DNA of 21,016 nucleotides, taken from assembly GCA_023488645.1 (NCBI GenBank), contig JAMDDL010000024.1:1-21016 (forward strand), read 5' to 3'. The notes beneath the pieces were generated by a model. The model saw nothing but the letters and a program-made list of their open reading frames with translations. It was not told the DNA's origin and ran no database searches. The DNA comes from Actinomycetota bacterium (GTDB taxonomy: Bacteria > Actinomycetota > Humimicrobiia > Humimicrobiales > Humimicrobiaceae). Below are positions 1-7,563 of the stretch, in pieces. Each line of letters begins with the position of its first letter. Position 1 is the stretch's first letter. Position numbers and translations under genes: made by a program.

Positions 1-710
1 ACGCACGCTTCACTATTAACAGCTGGGTTATGGCAGGAATCTTGTCAGTTACTTCAATAACCACGACAATGGGAGCGTTTGGTATTATGGTTGAAGATAG
101 GACTAAAAAAATCTCAAAGGATTTTTCATCAGCTCCACTTAAACGAACACAGCTTACAGGTGGCTATATAGTCAGTTCTTTTATAATAGGGGTGATTATG
201 AGCATTGCAGCGCTGGTTGTGGCTGAAATTTATATATTAGCCAATGGTGGAAAGCTGCTTGAATTAGTGCCGTTGTTAAAGTTATTCGGAGTAATGTTAC
301 TGTCGGTCTTTGCAAGTTCATCGATGATATTTTTTATCGTATCATTTTTCAAAAGCAATAGTGCTTTTGCTACTGCAAGCACAATAATTGGGACACTTAT
401 TGGTTTTTTAACTGGAATATATATTCCAATCGGTTCACTGCCATCTGCCGTACAAACTGCAATAAAGATTTTCCCAATAAGCCATGCTGGAGCATTATTT
501 CGCCAGATTATGATGAAAGCACCAATGTCTATAGCCTTTAAAAATGCACCGGCACAGGTGGTTAATAACTTTAAACAGACTATGGGCATTGTTTATTACT
601 TTGGGAGCAAAGAGCTTTCTTCACTTGTGAATATACTGGTATTAATTGCGACAGGTGTTGTATTTTATGCATTGGCCGTTATTAGAATTTCTGTTAAGAA
701 AAAATATTAA
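1..710 (+). CDS. ABC-2 type transporter permease, C-terminal part (truncated by window edge)
   Basis: The reading frame is open to the window edge, so the ATG at 30 is probably internal and the protein begins outside. The visible 235 or so residues contain about five hydrophobic segments. The one ending near GAFGIMVEDR is followed by a positively charged cytoplasmic loop, and a later one ends in YIPIGSLP, the extracellular-turn pattern typical of ABC-2 permeases. The usual IFPISHAGALFR stretch follows. The protein is an integral membrane subunit that pairs with a separate ATPase, presumably encoded upstream outside the window. The substrate cannot be told; relatives export drugs, polysaccharides or peptides. 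It is the only plus-strand gene and converges on ssrA, so it is not part of the housekeeping train. The family call is good; function is open. Confidence 0.85.
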   Translation, partial: ARFTINSWVMAGILSVTSITTTMGAFGIMVEDRTKKISKDFSSAPLKRTQLTGGYIVSSFIIGVIMSIAALVVAEIYILANGGKLLELVPLLKLFGVMLLSVFASSSMIFFIVSFFKSNSAFATASTIIGTLIGFLTGIYIPIGSLPSAVQTAIKIFPISHAGALFRQIMMKAPMSIAFKNAPAQVVNNFKQTMGIVYYFGSKELSSLVNILVLIATGVVFYALAVIRISVKKKY

Positions 711-770
711 CATAACTTTATAGAGCCACCAAGGAAAAGAAATAACAATATCATTGTTGTTTTCAATAGC

Positions 771-790
771 AGATTTAAGTTTTTAAATCT
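771..790. repeat. AT-rich perfect 8-bp hairpin downstream of the permease gene
   Basis: Arms AGATTTAA (771-778) and TTAAATCT (783-790) are exact reverse complements around a 4-nt loop. It lies 60 bp after the permease stop. No T-run follows on the plus strand, so it is a poor intrinsic terminator. It may be only an AT-rich chance dyad. Confidence 0.3.
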
Positions 791-806
791 TGCAGCAATT
801 ACTATT

Positions 807-824
807 TGGTGGAGGCGGCGGGAG
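807..824 (-). repeat. Partial duplicate of the tmRNA 3' end (18-bp direct repeat)
   Basis: TGGTGGAGGCGGCGGGAG occurs here and again at 973-990, where it is the complement of the ssrA acceptor 3' strand, part of the T arm and the terminal CCA. The match stops before the T loop, so this copy is not a tRNA or tmRNA domain. Both copies have the same orientation, 166 bp apart. Such direct repeats are what integrases acting at ssrA 3' ends leave as att sites. A local tandem duplication would look the same. No integrase gene is in the window. Confidence 0.75.
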
Positions 825-902
825 ATCGTTCTTTCGTCTCGCTTCGCTCGCTGCAGAGACGCGGACTCCTTCACTTCGTTTCGTCCGTCCTTTCGACTCT
901 CT
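825..902. other. GC-rich low-complexity patch between the ssrA 3'-end copies
   Basis: The stretch is markedly richer in G and C than its surroundings. On the minus strand it is purine-rich, with repeated GCGAAGCGAG-like and CGAAACGAAG-like words. It contains a 6-bp hairpin, CGTCTC (835-840) with GAGACG (856-861). It has no start codon with a ribosome site and no recognisable protein product. It may be a dispersed repeat or a remnant of an inserted element. Confidence 0.5.
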
Positions 903-927
903 AAAAATATCACACTGTGATATTTTT
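903..927. terminator. Symmetric dyad, candidate bidirectional terminator of ssrA and the permease
   Basis: Two 12-nt arms, AAAAATATCACA and TGTGATATTTTT, surround a single central C. As RNA in either direction this gives an 11-bp stem with a 3-nt loop, an A-run before it and a T-run after it. It lies 45 nt beyond the mature ssrA 3' end and between convergent genes, where a bidirectional terminator is expected. The stem has few GC pairs, so termination efficiency is uncertain; an operator-like protein site is an alternative. Confidence 0.45.
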
Positions 928-972
928 CCGTAAAATCTATAAAAGATCTTAATTTTAAAGCTTACTGTTGCA

Positions 973-1326
973 TGGTGGAGGCGGCGGGAGTCGAACCCGC
1001 GTCCAAAGATATTGGCACTCAAACTTCTACAAGCATAGTTCATATCTTATTTTCGCTTTGAAAAATCACATGAACAATATCTTTCAAAGCTATGCTGTTT
1101 TGATCTTCCCTTCTTTTAAGGAAACAGCCTGCCCTTAAAAAGGTATCCTTCTAACGGCGCCCTTTTAAAAGCGAAGGAAACTTTTAAAGGACGTTAGCTG
1201 CGCTTAGGCAGCTAAAGCTAATTCGCTTTTGTCTGCGTTTATTTTTTGTTCCAGCGTTTAACGAGTCTCTGGTACTCGACTTGCCATCTAAGCTCAATCT
1301 ATCCCTGTCGAATCCAAAACGCCCCC
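973..1326 (-). ncRNA. ssrA: Transfer-messenger RNA (tmRNA)
   Basis: tmRNA rescues ribosomes stalled on broken mRNAs and tags the nascent chain for proteolysis. On the minus strand the 5' end is GGGGGCG (1326-1320). It pairs over 7 bp, with one G-U, with CGCCTCC just before ACCA at the 3' end (973). The T arm GGTTCGACTCC is present. The tag frame probably resumes at GCA (1236-1234) and reads ADKSELALAA before the TAA at 1206-1204. Its ALAA end is the classic protease-recognition tail. If the codon before is used, the tag is NADKSELALAA. Length is 354 nt, normal for a one-piece tmRNA. It sits 164 nt downstream of its partner smpB on the same strand. I could not settle on a clear -35/-10 pair between them. 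Confidence 0.97.
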
Positions 1327-1490
1327 AATTATGGGTATTTGAAATCCACTATATATTTTATCATATAATGCAAGTATTAATTACATAACTATGCAAGGGA
1401 TAAAAATCACTTTTCAAATCTTTATAGGCTGTTTTATAGTATATATAAACGCAACATTCTCAGAAAATTTATTTAAGATGATAAAGCATA

Positions 1491-1967
1491 TCAGCGGCTG
1501 AAATTTTTAAGGGTTCTCTGGATTTCTCTCTCCGTTGCTTTTTTCTCCAGATCCTGTCTTCTGTCCTGCTTTAATTTTGCTTTTGCAAGACCCAGTTCCA
1601 CTTTTGCAAAATTATTTATAAAATAAATACTTAAAGGTACAAGGGTTAAGCTTTTATCAACTAATTTATTATTAATTTTATGAATTTGCTGTTTATGCAT
1701 TAATAATTTTTTTATCCTTAACGGATTAGTTTCTTCAATCCTTGCTTTGCTATAGGGAGAAATATGCATATTATATAAAAACAGCTCTCCGTTTTTAATT
1801 CTTGCATAACTGTCTTTAAGACTAACCTTATGCTCCCTGATGGATTTAACTTCATTTCCCCTCAAAATAATGCCTGCTTCAAATTTATCTAAGATAAGAA
1901 AATCATGAAATGCTTTCTTATTTTGAGCAGCTATTACTTTCCCTTCTTCTCCCTTTAATTTCTCCAT
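1491..1967 (-). CDS. smpB: SsrA-binding protein SmpB
   Basis: SmpB binds the tRNA-like domain of tmRNA and delivers it to the empty A site of stalled ribosomes. The 158-residue length is standard. The family signature is present near the N-terminus: NKKAFHDFLI, then AGIILRGNEVKSIREHKVSLKDSY. The middle contains the usual YSKARIEETNPLR-like stretch. The basic C-terminal tail (KKATEREIQRTLKNFSR) is the part that enters the mRNA channel. The start is ATG at 1967, with AGGGA about 10 nt upstream. It is the last protein gene before ssrA and follows ctpA by 34 nt, so it may be co-transcribed with the division block. The smpB-ssrA pairing supports both calls. Confidence 0.98.
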   Translation of the reverse strand: MEKLKGEEGKVIAAQNKKAFHDFLILDKFEAGIILRGNEVKSIREHKVSLKDSYARIKNGELFLYNMHISPYSKARIEETNPLRIKKLLMHKQQIHKINNKLVDKSLTLVPLSIYFINNFAKVELGLAKAKLKQDRRQDLEKKATEREIQRTLKNFSR

Positions 1968-2001
1968 AACTCAAATCCCTGTAAATCCTTCAATCTGATG
2001 A

Positions 2002-3246
2002 TTACTTCATTAATTTTTTAATTTCTTCAATAGCTCTTTCCTTTTGTACATCAGACTTTGACTGTGCATCCAGCTTCACAGATATGTCTGGTGTAATTCC
2101 AATGCCATCAATTGAAATACCTGAAGGGAGATAATATTTTGCTGTTGTATATTTTATTCCGGATCCGTCTGCAAGAATATGAAGAATTTGAACAGTTCCC
2201 TTGCCATAACTTTTTTCACCAACAAGAATAGCTCTTTTATTATCCTTAAGTGCCCCTGCCGCAAGTTCGGAAGCACTTGCAGAATATCCATTTATCAGGA
2301 CAACCAGCGGAATATTTAGATATTTTCCTTCTTTTGCCTTAAATTCCTCAAAATTGTCTTTTCCTTCACTTCTGCCTTTTACGGTAACAATAGTTCCATT
2401 ATTTAAAAACAGGTTACACAAATAAACAGCATCATCAAGCACCCCGCCCAGATTGTTTCTCAAGTCAAGAATAACTCCCTTTGCACCCTGGTTAATCAAT
2501 GCGTCAAGTTCTTTTTCCAACTGCTGTGCTCCACCTTCCTGAAATTCAAAATATTGCACATAAGCTATATTTCCATCAATCATTTCTGCAGTAAAATTTG
2601 GAATAGAAAAAGTCCCCCTTGTTATAGTGAGACTAAAAGTTTTATTTTCAGACTGTCTGAATAACGTAAGACTTACTTTTGTATCTACAGGTCCTTTAAT
2701 CTTTGAAACCACTTCTTCCAGCGCCATTCCCGAAATATCAGTTCCATCTACTTTTTTAATTAAATCACCTTGCCTGATATCAAGTTTTGAGGAAGGGCTA
2801 TCCTTTATTACCTTTACCACTTCTACTTCCTTTTTATCATTCATTGTTACAATAACACCAATGCCGCCGCTCATTATCCCCTGATAAGACTCCATTATTC
2901 CCGCATACTGTTCTTTGGTAAAGTAATCAGCATGCTTATCATCCAGACTTCCAAGTATTCCTTTTATGGCGGCAACAACAAGCTCCTCCCTGGTTTTCGG
3001 AGTAAGGGCTTCTTTTGATACTGAATTTATAGTTTGCTCTAAAGCCTTAATGCTTAATTCATTTTCACTATTATTGCTAATGGATGATGAACTGCTGCTC
3101 CCGGCTTTTGAAAATATCTGATCAGCTTTTGGAAGATTTATATTAAATTTATATGTAAAATCAAGCCCAAGCCAAAATCCTGCGGCAAATATCAAAATAA
3201 TACATATAACTATTCCCGTAATTTTCAAAGCCTTAAAATTTTTCAT
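2002..3246 (-). CDS. ctpA: Carboxy-terminal processing protease (S41 family, PDZ)
   Basis: This is a membrane-anchored serine protease that trims or degrades envelope proteins from their C-termini. Residues 8-29 form an uncleaved signal anchor. A Ser-rich linker follows at 49-60. A PDZ domain lies around 125-210 (GGIGVIV, then DSPSSKLDIRQGDLI). The S41 catalytic domain follows, with LDLRNNLGG at 260-268. The likely catalytic residues are Ser324 in SASASE, Lys349 in YGKGTVQ and Gln353, spaced as in Bacillus CtpB. The length of 414 aa is usual. It lies downstream of the M23 hydrolase gene. In other bacteria Ctp/Prc proteases control cell-wall hydrolases, so that hydrolase is a plausible substrate; this is inference. 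Confidence 0.96.
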   Translation of the reverse strand: MKNFKALKITGIVICIILIFAAGFWLGLDFTYKFNINLPKADQIFSKAGSSSSSSISNNSENELSIKALEQTINSVSKEALTPKTREELVVAAIKGILGSLDDKHADYFTKEQYAGIMESYQGIMSGGIGVIVTMNDKKEVEVVKVIKDSPSSKLDIRQGDLIKKVDGTDISGMALEEVVSKIKGPVDTKVSLTLFRQSENKTFSLTITRGTFSIPNFTAEMIDGNIAYVQYFEFQEGGAQQLEKELDALINQGAKGVILDLRNNLGGVLDDAVYLCNLFLNNGTIVTVKGRSEGKDNFEEFKAKEGKYLNIPLVVLINGYSASASELAAGALKDNKRAILVGEKSYGKGTVQILHILADGSGIKYTTAKYYLPSGISIDGIGITPDISVKLDAQSKSDVQKERAIEEIKKLMK

Positions 3247-3432
3247 TTCTTAAAGTCAACTCTCTTTTTGTTTGATTAATAAACAGTTTTTAAATCACAT
3301 AAATAATATCATTTAATGACTAAATAATGCTAAAAAATTTAAAAAATACAGGTTATTCCGGGAATTAAGTGTGATTTAACTCTGAAATATATGGCAGCAG
3401 TTTTAAGTATTTATTTTTATCCTTAACAGGGT

Positions 3433-4593
3433 CTACAGATATCCAAGAGGATTCTGTGCCGCCCCGTTTATCCTGACTTCAAAGTGGAGATGAGGACCTG
3501 TTGCCCAGCCAGTTGCTCCAACATAACCGATAACCTGTCCTCTCTTAACCATTTGTCCTGCTCCAACAGCAAAACCTGATAAATGTGCATAAAATGTTGC
3601 AAAACCACCGCCATGATATATTAAAATTGAATTCCCGTAACCGCCATCATAACTTGCCTGAATTACCTGACCACCATCAGCGGCAACAACCGGGGTTCCA
3701 TTTGGTGCTGCTAAATCAATACCGGTATGCATCCTCGTTCCGCCAAATATGGGATGGCGTCTCATCCCAAATCCAGACCATAATCTTCCGGCTACAGGCC
3801 ACAACAGCCTTCCGGTAGGTGCACTTCCATACCTTAAAGATTCAAGTATCCTTTGAATTTCCTGTTCTTTTGCAGTTTGCTGCCTTTCCATTGCGATTAA
3901 TGCATTTTTATCAGCTCTTGTATTTGACAGCAGATCCTTTTTTTCATCAAGGATTCCTGAAATTTCTTTTTTCTTTTGTTCCGCCTGTGTAACCAGCTTT
4001 TCCAGATTATCACGCTGCTGATCCTGTTGCTTCTTTAACTCCATTATGTTTTGCTTGACGCTTAAGGTAGCATTTTTTTTGTCTTTAATGTCTTCAATAA
4101 TTTTGGCATCCTGTTCGGCAAGCAGGTTCATAAGTTTTAATCTGGATAGAAATTCTATAAAACTTTTAGCTTTAAACAGTACTTCAAATAAACTTGCACT
4201 CCTGTTTTTATAAATTGAAGCAACCCTGTTATTTAATATTACCTCTTTGGCTTCAAGGTCTTTTTTAATTTCACTTAATTCATTTTCCTTGACAGCAAGA
4301 TCAATATTTGTTTTGTCTATATCACTTTTTACATCTGCAAGATTACTATTAAGTGTATTAAGCTGGTCAAGACTTGAAAGGAGCTGGTTTTCAACCTTGT
4401 TAACCTGATTTAAATAGTCCTGTTCCTTTTTCTTTACTTCTTCAATTTTCTTTTTAGTTGCTTCTTTTTCCTTTTTTATTTGTTCAAGCTGGTCTTCAAG
4501 TGAAGAAGCAAAAATAGAGGCATTGGGGATAAAAAAAATAATAAAAATTATAAATATTAATATTGCTGCGAATAAATTGCTTCTTTTTTTCAT
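3433..4593 (-). CDS. Secreted coiled-coil M23 (LytM) peptidoglycan hydrolase, FtsEX partner
   Basis: The protein has a signal peptide (about 1-30), a long charged coiled coil (about 32-250, rich in K, E, Q and L) and a C-terminal LytM/M23 domain (about 262-386). Zinc and catalytic residues look intact: His289 and Asp293 in HTGID, His337 in YAHLS, and the HLH motif (368-370) before FEVR. It could therefore cut peptidoglycan itself, unlike E. coli EnvC, which is an activator with a degenerate site. The architecture matches EnvC-like proteins, and PcsB and RipC play the same FtsEX-dependent role with other catalytic domains. The gene starts 12 nt after ftsX, so it is almost certainly in the ftsEX operon and under FtsEX control during septum splitting. 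Start is ATG at 4593. Confidence 0.95.
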   Translation of the reverse strand: MKKRSNLFAAILIFIIFIIFFIPNASIFASSLEDQLEQIKKEKEATKKKIEEVKKKEQDYLNQVNKVENQLLSSLDQLNTLNSNLADVKSDIDKTNIDLAVKENELSEIKKDLEAKEVILNNRVASIYKNRSASLFEVLFKAKSFIEFLSRLKLMNLLAEQDAKIIEDIKDKKNATLSVKQNIMELKKQQDQQRDNLEKLVTQAEQKKKEISGILDEKKDLLSNTRADKNALIAMERQQTAKEQEIQRILESLRYGSAPTGRLLWPVAGRLWSGFGMRRHPIFGGTRMHTGIDLAAPNGTPVVAADGGQVIQASYDGGYGNSILIYHGGGFATFYAHLSGFAVGAGQMVKRGQVIGYVGATGWATGPHLHFEVRINGAAQNPLGYL

Positions 4594-4605
4594 AATTAAC
4601 CTTGA

Positions 4606-5523
4606 TTATACCCTTAAATAACGCCTTAGTGCAAATCCGCTGCTTAAGATTCCTATAAACCCTCCAACTATTAAAATAGCAAAATAAATAAGAATAATGA
4701 TATTTCCGGATCCAAGAATGGCAAGATTTTTGATATGCATGGTTTCAACGAGAGCAGTTTCCCCTTTAATCAGCAAAAATTTATTTAAAAAATAAAGAAG
4801 CAGACCGGCAATTCCAGCACCTATGAAACCTTCAAAAAAACCTTCAAATAAAAAAGGAGCCCGGACATACCAGTTGGTAGCTCCAACCAGCTTCATTACT
4901 TCTATCTCTTTTCTTCTGGCATAAATTGAAAGCCGTATTGTATTATAAATTAAAACCATTGTTGCCAGAATTAAAATTATAATGATAAGAAGTGCTATTG
5001 TTCCTGTTACAGCAGTTATGGAAAAAAGCTTCCTTATATAGCTTTTTCCATATATAACTTCATCCACACCCTCAATACTTTTTCCATCCTTATCTACAAA
5101 TCGAAGAGCAACCTGTTCCACTTTTTGGGGATCTTTCAATTTAACTTCAAATGATGCTGGTAAGGGATTCCCTTGAATTTCCTTCAGGATATCACTTCCC
5201 TCGTTTTGAGTTTTAAATTTTTCAAGTGCCTGATCTTTTGAAACAAAATTTACATTGTCTACTTCAGGCCAGCTTTTTATTTCATTTTCAAGATAGCCTT
5301 TAAGATCATCTGAGATATTATCCTTAAGATAAACAGCAATTTCCACCTGGTTCTCAATGGAATTCAATATGCTTTGTATATCAAAAACAAGCACCGAGAA
5401 AACTCCTACTATAAACAGCGTAATGGCAACCGTAGTAATTGCAGTAAAACCCATCAGAAAATTTCTCTTAAGACTTAAAAAAGTTTCTCCAAAAATATGC
5501 TTTGGCCGAAATACTGCACTCAA
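4606..5523 (-). CDS. ftsX: Cell division protein FtsX (ABC-type permease subunit)
   Basis: FtsX is the membrane half of the FtsEX complex, which passes an ATP-driven signal across the membrane to a peptidoglycan hydrolase. The 305 residues show the standard layout: TM1 at 24-47, an extracellular domain at about 50-165, then TM2 (171-194), TM3 (226-250) and TM4 (272-296). The conserved cytoplasmic helix RRKEIEVMKLVGATNWYVRAPF lies between TM2 and TM3. The start is TTG at 5523, overlapping the ftsE stop as TTGA. AGGAG lies about 10 nt upstream, inside ftsE. The overlap implies translational coupling with ftsE. The M23 hydrolase gene follows immediately and is the likely partner of the extracellular domain. 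Confidence 0.97.
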   Translation of the reverse strand: MSAVFRPKHIFGETFLSLKRNFLMGFTAITTVAITLFIVGVFSVLVFDIQSILNSIENQVEIAVYLKDNISDDLKGYLENEIKSWPEVDNVNFVSKDQALEKFKTQNEGSDILKEIQGNPLPASFEVKLKDPQKVEQVALRFVDKDGKSIEGVDEVIYGKSYIRKLFSITAVTGTIALLIIIILILATMVLIYNTIRLSIYARRKEIEVMKLVGATNWYVRAPFLFEGFFEGFIGAGIAGLLLYFLNKFLLIKGETALVETMHIKNLAILGSGNIIILIYFAILIVGGFIGILSSGFALRRYLRV

Positions 5524-6206
5524 GATCCGTATACTCCTCTCTTCTGATCCCGGATTATAAGTCCGTTTTCCATTTCTACAACCCTTCTTCTCATGGCATT
5601 TACGATTGATCTTTCATGAGTAGCCATTACAACCGTAGTTCCAATCAGATTTATCCTTGAAAGCAGCTTCATAATGCCTTCCGAAGTAGCAGGATCCAGA
5701 TTTCCTGTAGGTTCATCTGCAAGTAAAATTGGCGGTCTATTTACAAATGCTCTTGCTATGCATACTCTTTGCTGCTCTCCTCCTGAAAGCTGATAAGGGT
5801 ATGAATCCATCTTATTATACAGCCCTACCAGTTTTAAAACCTGCGGAACCTGGGCTTTTATAATATAATTTGGTTTACCTATCACCTCAAGAGCAAAAGC
5901 AATATTTTCAAAGATTGTCCTGTCGGAAAGAAGCTTGTAATCCTGGAATATACACCCTATATTCCGCCTTAGTTGAGGGATTCTGCTGGTTTTTAGGGTA
6001 CAAATGTTTCTGTTTGCTATAAAAATTGTGCCATTTGTAGCTGAAATTTCCTTTATAAGAAGCTTTATAAATGTTGATTTTCCTGAACCGCTCGGACCTA
6101 CAAGAAAAACAAATTCTCCTTTTTTAATGACAAGGTTTATATCCCTTAATGCAGCAGTCTCATTTTCATAAATTTTGCTGACATTTCTGAATTCAATCAT
6201 ATTCAT
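5520..6206 (-). CDS. ftsE: Cell division ATP-binding protein FtsE
   Basis: FtsE is the cytoplasmic ATPase of FtsEX. All ABC motifs are intact: Walker A GPSGSGKST (37-45), Q-loop Gln88, signature LSGGEQQR (140-147), Walker B ILLADEP (160-166) and switch His197. The 228-residue length is typical. The N-terminal MIEFRNVSKIY is characteristic of FtsE. Two in-frame ATGs lie two codons apart. The first, at 6206, is preferred because AAGG lies about 10 nt before it. It overlaps ftsX by 4 nt and follows prfB by 175 bp, a gap long enough for its own promoter. The prfB-ftsE-ftsX order is common in both Actinobacteria and Firmicutes. Confidence 0.97.
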   Translation of the reverse strand: MNMIEFRNVSKIYENETAALRDINLVIKKGEFVFLVGPSGSGKSTFIKLLIKEISATNGTIFIANRNICTLKTSRIPQLRRNIGCIFQDYKLLSDRTIFENIAFALEVIGKPNYIIKAQVPQVLKLVGLYNKMDSYPYQLSGGEQQRVCIARAFVNRPPILLADEPTGNLDPATSEGIMKLLSRINLIGTTVVMATHERSIVNAMRRRVVEMENGLIIRDQKRGVYGS

Positions 6207-6345
6207 TTTGTTAAAACCTTGTTCTTACTTTCCCTTAAAACTTATTTTAGTAAAAAAATTATATTAACTTTATAATTATTTTATTTTTTTTGATTATTTA
6301 TTTTTGATTTTTAAAAAATACTAAATGGATATTAACATAATGAAT

Positions 6346-6362
6346 TTATATAGTCTATATAA
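6346..6362. repeat. Short perfect dyad in the prfB-ftsE gap
   Basis: TTATATAG and CTATATAA flank a single T. The dyad lies 19 nt beyond the prfB end coordinate in the AT-rich 175-bp gap before ftsE. It might be a regulatory site or simply AT-rich chance; it has no T-run making it a normal terminator. The rest of the gap is AT-rich with no convincing -35/-10 pair. Confidence 0.25.
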
Positions 6363-6381
6363 TTATGCCTGTTAACATTTA

Positions 6382-7498
6382 TTAAATAGCTTCTGCTTCC
6401 CTGTTCATGCATGATTTCAGATAAGCTTTAATAAAAATATCTATATCTCCGTTAAGCACGGAATTAACATCTCCAACCTCCATATCTGTTCTGTGATCCT
6501 TAATCATCTGATAAGGCTGAAGTATATAGCTTCTTATCTGACTTCCCCATCCAATATCTTTCTTTTCACCTCTGATGCTATCCAGTTTCTGCATTTTCTT
6601 TTTAAGTTCCATTTCAAACAGCCGTGATTTTAAAATTTTCATTGCTGTTTCCCGGTTCATTATTTGGGAACGTTCATCCTGGCAGGAAACAACGATACCT
6701 GTAGGAATATGTGTAATTCTTACAGCAGAATCTGTGACATTAACATGCTGGCCGCCTGCTCCTGCAGATCTGAAGGTATCTATTCTTAAATCATCCTTAT
6801 TAATTTCCACTTCAACATTATCTTCAAACAAGGGTATTACGTCTACAGCAGCAAAGGAAGTATGCCTTCTTTTTGATGAGTCAAATGGACTGATCCTTAC
6901 AAGTCGGTGGATGCCTTTTTCCGATTTAAGAAGTCCGTAAGCATTTGTCCCATGTATTGTAAGTGTTACATTTTTAATTCCTGCTTCTTCTCCTGGAAGA
7001 TAATCTGTAATTCTGTACTTAAACTTTTTACTGTCAAGCCACCTTATATACATTCTAAGCAGCATATCAGTCCAGTCATGAGATTCCGTTCCTCCTGCTC
7101 CGGGATGTATGTTTAAAATTGCCGGATAAGAATCATAAGGGCCATTGAGCAGCATTCTTTCCTCCAGATCATCCAGAAGTTTCCTTAAATCATTTATATT
7201 CTTTTCAAGTTCAGCTTCAATACTTTGATCTGATTCCTGCATCAGGATTTCAAGTGCAGTTTTTGCATTTCCCATTCTTTCGCTAATATCATTAAATAAC
7301 TCAATGGAGTCTTTTATCCTTTCAATTTTTTGCATTATTTTACCTGCTTCCTGATAATTATCCCAGAATTTTTCAGTGTAAGTCAGAGCAGTTAAATTTT
7401 TCAGTTCTTCTTTTTTGCTGTCTATTTCAAAGACAGTCCCGTAAATAATTAAATTTTTCTGTAAGTTTGTTTATAGATTCATTATATTCTTCAAACAT
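6382..7498 (-). CDS. prfB: Peptide chain release factor 2, with programmed +1 frameshift
   Basis: RF2 ends translation at UGA and UAA. The gene is in two frames. A 23-codon leader begins at ATG 7498, with AGGAAGTGA just upstream, reads MFEEYNESINKL and ends CTT TGA (7432-7427). Slipping +1 at CTT gives GAA ATA GAC and joins the long frame, which runs to the TAA at 6382, for 371 residues in all. The longest uninterrupted frame (from 7335, 317 aa) lacks the N-terminal domain. The codon-recognition tripeptide SPF lies at about 203-205 and the catalytic GGQ at about 248-250, close to the E. coli positions. Frameshifting autoregulates RF2: low RF2 means slow termination at this UGA and more slippage. 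It follows secA by 65 nt. Confidence 0.96.
7427..7432 (-). promoter_or_regulatory. RF2 programmed +1 frameshift site (CUU UGA)
   Basis: The leader reads CTT then TGA, exactly the slippery codon and in-frame stop used in other prfB genes. The upstream Shine-Dalgarno-like stimulator is weak: CGGGA ending about 5 nt before CTT, where E. coli has AGGGGG at 3 nt. The base after the stop is A (UGAA) rather than the C of E. coli. The downstream frame is in +1 phase and contains the rest of the protein. Confidence 0.93.
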
Positions 7499-7563
7499 CG
7501 CAGTCACTTCCTGTTTCATTTATATTAAAATTTATAAATCATAAAAACCATTTTAAATAATTT

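Larger units (their letters stand above)
711..972. other. Intergenic region between convergent permease and ssrA genes
   Basis: This 262-bp gap holds no credible gene. From left to right it has an AT-rich hairpin (771-790), a copy of the last 18 nt of ssrA (807-824), a GC-rich patch to about 900 that stands out from the AT-rich flanks, and a strong dyad (903-927) that may act as a terminator. Two overlapping open frames on the minus strand cross it, but they read through the GC-rich patch and the ssrA 3' end and resemble no protein I know. Confidence 0.7.

Noticed and set aside
230..589. Antisense open frame inside the permease gene, and similar shadows elsewhere (such as 6575-6940, 12319-12519, 16527-16733)
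   Set aside because: Each lies wholly within a well-supported gene, has no recognisable domain and no independent ribosome site.
707..1043. Two overlapping minus-strand open frames (707-913 and 783-1043)
   Set aside because: They run through the GC-rich patch, and the second also runs into the ssrA 3' end. They have low-complexity Arg/Ser/Glu composition, no ribosome site and no known domain. RNA-gene and repeat sequence explains them.
1327..1420. A defined promoter for ssrA
   Set aside because: Several TTGCAT and TATGAT/TAAAAT-like words occur, but none has both good sequence and good spacing.
6382..7335. Treating prfB as a complete 317-aa gene from the ATG at 7335
   Set aside because: It lacks the N-terminal RF2 domain, and the missing part is found upstream in the other frame ending in CTT TGA.
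7498..7519. Earlier in-frame ATG at 7519 as the prfB start
   Set aside because: It has no ribosome site, while AGGAAGTGA lies at the right distance for 7498, and RF2 proteins usually begin near MFE.
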